Source: Clostridia bacterium
Lineage (GTDB): Bacteria; Bacillota_A; Clostridia; Oscillospirales; CAG-272
DNA length: 9,542 nt
Reading direction: 5' to 3'
Assembly: GCA_017472105.1 (NCBI GenBank)
Contig: JAFUQY010000377.1
Location: forward strand, 1-9,542
Below, in pieces: positions 7,100 to 9,542 of the stretch. Within the stretch, counting starts at the first letter, position 1; the number at the start of each line of letters is the position of its first letter. A model generated the notes under the pieces. That model was not told the origin of the DNA and made no database searches. It worked only from the letters and a program-made list of their open reading frames with translations. Both the position numbers and the translations under genes were made by a program.

Positions 7100-7423
7100 T
7101 TAATCTGCGTCTTCCGCGTGAACATCCACGTTGCGGACTGCGGTGCGGAGGATGCGGATCTTGTTGCGTTCGTTGCTGGTTTCGATCAGAACGGTTTCGT
7201 CCTTGATGGAAACGATCTTGCCGATGATGCCGCCGATGGTGGTGATTTCGTCACCGACCTTGAGGTTGTTGCGCATGTCGTTCTGTTCCTTGTCCTGCTT
7301 CTTCTGAGGACGGTACATGAAGAAATAGAAGATGGCAACCATGGCAACCAGCATAATCAGCGTGGTGGCTGCATTTGCACCGGGGGAAACGGTCTGGTCG
7401 CCGCTTGTGAGGAAATAATACAT
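7100..7423 (-). CDS. yajC: Preprotein translocase subunit YajC
   Basis: 107 residues, the normal size, from the ATG at 7423 with AAGGAG 7 nt upstream. A short periplasm-side N-terminus leads to one membrane helix at about 19-36 (ATTLIMLVAMVAIFYFF). The family hallmark MYRPQKKQDKEQ follows at 36-47. Next is the small beta domain with LKVGDEITTIGGIIGKIVSI (54-73), and the tail is acidic (EDAD). YajC is a small membrane subunit that associates with SecDF and the SecYEG translocon and is usually not essential. In this window it is not next to secDF or tgt. It has its own consensus promoter (7462-7490) and a strong terminator, so it is probably transcribed mainly alone, with a TIGR04086 gene downstream as in bacilli. 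Identification is firm. Confidence 0.95.
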   Translation of the reverse strand: MYYFLTSGDQTVSPGANAATTLIMLVAMVAIFYFFMYRPQKKQDKEQNDMRNNLKVGDEITTIGGIIGKIVSIKDETVLIETSNERNKIRILRTAVRNVDVHAEDAD

Positions 7424-7461
7424 TTCTGCTCTCCTTGGTTGAATTTGTAACTATCTTTATA

Positions 7462-7490
7462 ATTATAACTTAAAATCCGCCGCTTGGCAA
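7462..7490 (-). promoter_or_regulatory. Sigma-A promoter of yajC
   Basis: On the minus strand TTGCCA (7485-7490), a 17-bp spacer and TATAAT (7462-7467), about 38 bp before the yajC start codon. The -35 box lies inside the loop of a terminator-like hairpin that follows the upstream gene. Confidence 0.8.
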
Positions 7491-7502
7491 GGGATTGGCG
7501 GA
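7471..7502 (-). terminator. Possible weak terminator of the 220-aa gene
   Basis: On the minus strand TCCGCC and GGCGGA (7497-7502 and 7476-7481) form a 6-bp stem around a 15-nt loop, followed by TTTTA (7471-7475). It lies 21 nt after the stop codon. The loop is large and the T-run short, so efficiency should be low. Confidence 0.35.
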
Positions 7503-7523
7503 CAATTCATATATTGTTTAAAA

Positions 7524-8186
7524 TTACCGTACCCGTCCGAACGCGCCGAGCAGGGAAATCAGCTCAAGATAATTCCCGTTTCCGATTTCACCGCCCGATC
7601 CGCATGCCCATTTTCCGGGATAGCGGCGGTACAGCTCTTCCACTTTGTCGTAAATCGCGACCGGAGCGGATGCGGAGACCTCTTTTACCCCAAGCCCGCC
7701 GAGAATGCGGATTCTGTCCCCGTATTTCTCAAGCAGTTCCTCCGCACCGGACAGCGCAAAGTACCCGCAGTCTCCGCGTGCAATGGCGTCTTCGATGGTA
7801 CCGTCCATGCGGATCACCGGAAGTTTGTCCGTTGTCAGATCCCCGTAAAGTCCAGCCGAGTCCGCTGATGTTTCCGCAATTGCCAGCTCATCCCGCGACC
7901 GGCACAGAAGACAGAACCCGACGTCCGTGGTTTTCCGCGCCGCATCTATCGCAGCCTCCAGTCCGGCGTGAGAGGGAAGGGATGCCATGTCCAGCACGAT
8001 CACATCCGATCTCGTACGGTCGGTGAGGGAAATCAGCGTGTCAATCACGTGCTCCGCTGTATCCCAGAGATGCCCGCCGCGCCGCCAGATCAGCGTTTCC
8101 GTATGCGTTTTTGAGAGAAACGGCTCAAACAGCACGGGCAAAGTCCCCTGTCCGAGCAGAAATTCGGTGAAATACCGTCCGTTCAT
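7524..8186 (-). CDS. Unrecognised 220-aa protein, possibly uroporphyrinogen-decarboxylase-like
   Basis: From the ATG at 8186, with GGAGG 6 nt upstream, it encodes a soluble alpha/beta protein without signal peptide or membrane helix. Alternating strand-helix units are suggested by SDVIVLDMASL (60-70), VGFCLLCRS (89-97), RIRILGGLGVKEV (158-170) and a Gly-rich C-terminal stretch, CGSGGEIGNGNYLELI (195-210). The ILGG strand, the charged helix after it and the late glycine-rich turn resemble the last strands of uroporphyrinogen-decarboxylase/MtaA-type barrels. At 220 residues it is well short of their roughly 340, so this is a weak guess. It has its own consensus promoter (8219-8247) divergent from gntR. 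No neighbour gives a pathway. The reading frame is secure; the function is not known. Confidence 0.75.
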   Translation of the reverse strand: MNGRYFTEFLLGQGTLPVLFEPFLSKTHTETLIWRRGGHLWDTAEHVIDTLISLTDRTRSDVIVLDMASLPSHAGLEAAIDAARKTTDVGFCLLCRSRDELAIAETSADSAGLYGDLTTDKLPVIRMDGTIEDAIARGDCGYFALSGAEELLEKYGDRIRILGGLGVKEVSASAPVAIYDKVEELYRRYPGKWACGSGGEIGNGNYLELISLLGAFGRVR

Positions 8187-8218
8187 CGGTGTCCTCCGGT
8201 TAAAAATCCGTTTTCCTC

Positions 8219-8247
8219 ATTATAGCAGAGATCGCGCTTCATTGCAA
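8219..8247 (-). promoter_or_regulatory. Sigma-A promoter (extended -10) of the 220-aa gene
   Basis: On the minus strand TTGCAA (8242-8247), a 17-bp spacer and TATAAT (8219-8224). A TG one base before the -10 box makes an extended -10. It is back-to-back with the gntR promoter, with 45 bp between the two -35 boxes. Confidence 0.8.
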
Positions 8248-8292
8248 GACGATGAGAAAAATTAAGAATTCATTAAAAATCCCGTGACCCCG

Positions 8293-8321
8293 TTGACAGC
8301 GGTACCGGTATATGATATAAT
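8293..8321 (+). promoter_or_regulatory. Full-consensus sigma-A promoter of gntR-ABC operon
   Basis: TTGACA (8293-8298), a 17-bp spacer and TATAAT (8316-8321), with TG (8313-8314) making an extended -10. All 12 hexamer positions match the consensus. The spacer contains the palindromic CGGTACCGGTA (8300-8310). A promoter this strong ahead of a repressor gene implies tight repression when the signal is absent. Confidence 0.92.
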
Positions 8322-8323
8322 CC

Positions 8324-8350
8324 AACTGTACTAATACGAATAATACAGTT
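8324..8350. promoter_or_regulatory. Candidate GntR operator AACTGTA-N13-TACAGTT
   Basis: Perfect 7-bp inverted arms (8324-8330 and 8344-8350) surround 13 bp containing a doubled TAATA core. The site begins 3 bp after the -10 box and covers the transcription start. That geometry fits a dimeric GntR repressor controlling its own operon. Assignment to this particular GntR protein is inference. Confidence 0.65.
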
Positions 8351-8365
8351 AACACACCATCAAAA

Positions 8366-8372
8366 AGGAGGG
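8366..8372 (+). promoter_or_regulatory. Ribosome binding site deciding the TTG start of gntR
   Basis: AGGAGGG lies 8 nt before the TTG at 8381, which otherwise would not be an obvious start. The next in-frame ATG would fall far inside the wHTH-containing protein. Confidence 0.85.
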
Positions 8373-8380
8373 AGCAAGCC

Positions 8381-8773
8381 TTGAGTCTGATCACAGTGGA
8401 CCTGCGGGACCGCAAACAGCTATACGAGCAGCTGATCGACAACATCAAAGCCCTGATCCTGTCGGGTGAATTCAAAAAGGATGACAAGCTGCCGTCGGTG
8501 CGGAGTCTGGCGAAGGAGCTGGGCATCAACCCGAACACCATCCAGAAGGCATATTCCGAGCTGGAGCGGTGCGGCATCATCATGACACTGCCGGGACGGG
8601 GAAGCATCGTTCTGGCGGATCGGGCAAATCTGAGAGACGAAATGACCGTCAGACTGGAGACGGCGATGACGGCACTGGCACACGAAATGGAACAGTCCGG
8701 CATCACGAAGGAAGAATTCGTCCGCGCGGCTGAGAACGCATGGGACAGAACAGGAGGAATCCAAAATGATTAA
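8381..8773 (+). CDS. GntR-family transcriptional repressor, YtrA subfamily
   Basis: 130 residues from a TTG start at 8381. The winged helix-turn-helix spans about 11-78: QLYEQLIDNIKALILSGEF, then KLPSVRSLAKELGINPNTIQKAY (recognition helix about 48-60), and the wing with PGRGSIVL (71-78). Only about 50 mainly helical residues follow, typical of the short YtrA subfamily, which lacks a large ligand domain. These regulators usually repress their own operon with an ABC-2-type transporter and respond to cell-envelope antibiotics or related stress. The gene overlaps the downstream ABC ATPase by 8 bp, so the two are translationally coupled. Upstream are a full-consensus promoter and a perfect inverted repeat over the start site. 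Subfamily is well supported; the inducer is unknown. Confidence 0.93.
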   Translation: MSLITVDLRDRKQLYEQLIDNIKALILSGEFKKDDKLPSVRSLAKELGINPNTIQKAYSELERCGIIMTLPGRGSIVLADRANLRDEMTVRLETAMTALAHEMEQSGITKEEFVRAAENAWDRTGGIQND

Positions 8774-9542
8774 GATCGATTCGGTCACCAAAACATTCGA
8801 TACGGTAAAAAGCCTCGCGGATGTGTCGCTGATTGTGGAAAAAGGCTCCATTTTCGGGCTCATCGGTTCCAACGGTTCCGGCAAATCCACGCTTCTGCGG
8901 ATTCTCTGCGGCGTGTACAAACCGGACAGCGGCGATATTTTCTACGACGGCGTGCCGGTCTGGGAAAACGCGGACGTGAAGAAATCCATCGTCTACCTCT
9001 CCGACGACCAGTTTTTCCTCACAAACGCCACCTCCGCCGACATGATGCGGATGTACAGAAGCGTGTACCCGACCTTCTCGGTGGAGAAATACAAGCACTA
9101 CATGAACCAGTTCGGACTGGACGAAAACCGCCGGCTGAACACCTTCTCCAAGGGCATGCAGAAGCAGGTTTCGTTCATCCTCGGACTGTCCTGCTGCACG
9201 GAGTACCTCTTCTGCGACGAAACGCTCGACGGACTCGACCCGGTCATGCGGCAGACGGTGCGTCACATCATCGCGTCGGAAGTGGCGGAGCGGGGCATGT
9301 GCGTGGTCTTCGCGTCCCACAACCTCAAGGAGCTGGAGGACATCTGTGACCATGTGGCACTTCTGCACCGCGGCGAGCTTTTGTTTGAAGCGGGCATCGA
9401 CGACATCAAGCGGGATATCCACAAAATCCAGATGGGTGTGGACAGATCCCGTGCGGAGGAAATCCGTGAGTCCCTCAAACAGCTTGATACCGTCTCTGTC
9501 GAGCAGCGCGGAAGCCTGTTCACCATCGTCGCACGCGGCACG
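8766..9542 (+). CDS. ABC transporter ATP-binding protein (partial, C-terminus beyond window)
   Basis: Read by hand from ATG 8766, with AGGAGGA 7 nt upstream; 259 residues fall in the window and no stop is reached. It has all nucleotide-binding-domain motifs: Walker A GSNGSGKST (34-42), a Q-loop candidate at Gln82, signature FSKGM (127-131) replacing LSGGQ as is usual in ABC-2-type exporters, Walker B YLFCDE (147-152, Glu152 catalytic), D-loop GLDP (156-159) and the switch His185 (SHN). The tail from about 205 is a charged extension as in YtrB/EcsA-like ATPases. It should energise a membrane permease encoded beyond the right edge; no permease is in the window. Its first 8 bp overlap gntR, so it shares that promoter and probable repression. 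The transported substrate cannot be inferred. Confidence 0.95.
   Translation, partial: MIKIDSVTKTFDTVKSLADVSLIVEKGSIFGLIGSNGSGKSTLLRILCGVYKPDSGDIFYDGVPVWENADVKKSIVYLSDDQFFLTNATSADMMRMYRSVYPTFSVEKYKHYMNQFGLDENRRLNTFSKGMQKQVSFILGLSCCTEYLFCDETLDGLDPVMRQTVRHIIASEVAERGMCVVFASHNLKELEDICDHVALLHRGELLFEAGIDDIKRDIHKIQMGVDRSRAEEIRESLKQLDTVSVEQRGSLFTIVARGT

Noticed and set aside
7484..8026. 180-codon plus-strand open frame opposite the 220-aa gene
   Set aside because: It has Arg/Pro-rich shadow composition and no ribosome binding site, while the minus-strand frame has promoter and GGAGG.
8703..9422. 239-codon minus-strand open frame opposite the ABC ATPase
   Set aside because: It is antisense to a gene with all ABC motifs, and the His/Val-rich translation is typical of shadow frames.

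Overview
The window looks like a chromosomal segment from an anaerobic Firmicute of the class Clostridia, probably a gut or rumen Oscillospiraceae/Lachnospiraceae-like lineage. The grounds are moderately GC-rich DNA, strong AGGAGG-type ribosome binding sites, sigma-A promoters of TTGACA-17-TATAAT type, a TTG start, a YajC gene next to a TIGR04086 (YrzE-like) membrane protein as in Bacillus/Clostridium, and a YtrA-type GntR/ABC pair. This is inferred from features; no species can be named.

Layout. (1) 1-1985, minus strand: a sugar-catabolism-type pair. A TIM-barrel sugar phosphate isomerase/epimerase (1045-1872) is followed by a Gfo/Idh/MocA oxidoreductase that runs off the left edge (1-800). 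The 244-bp gap between them holds two copies of a 24-bp repeat and small hairpins. (2) 1986-3763, plus strand: guaB (IMP dehydrogenase), with its own promoter and terminator. (3) 3826-5016: an XRE-family regulator with a helical C-terminal half. It converges on a minus-strand right-handed beta-helix protein (5024-6427), and one bidirectional terminator lies between them. (4) 6462-7490, minus strand: yajC and a four-helix TIGR04086 membrane protein, separated by a strong terminator and a heptamer tandem repeat. (5) 7524-8247, minus strand: an unrecognised 220-aa protein, possibly a distant uroporphyrinogen-decarboxylase-like barrel. (6) 8293-9542, plus strand: a YtrA-subfamily GntR repressor overlapping an ABC-transporter ATPase gene that is cut by the right edge.

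How the genes relate. The isomerase and oxidoreductase probably act in one route of sugar or inositol-like substrate conversion. GuaB supplies guanine nucleotides. YajC belongs to the Sec holotranslocon. The GntR/ABC pair is probably an autoregulated export or cell-envelope stress module whose permease lies beyond the window. All seven promoters I could assign have a 17-bp spacer.

I see no phage, insertion sequence, CRISPR array, tRNA or rRNA, and no clearly new multigene system. The points most worth a second look are the repressor-type operator over a near-perfect promoter at gntR, the palindromic CGGTACCGGTA element in two regulator promoters, the repeat-bearing gap in the sugar operon, the leaderless Cys-rich beta-helix protein with an inverted repeat around its promoter, and the unassigned 220-aa gene.
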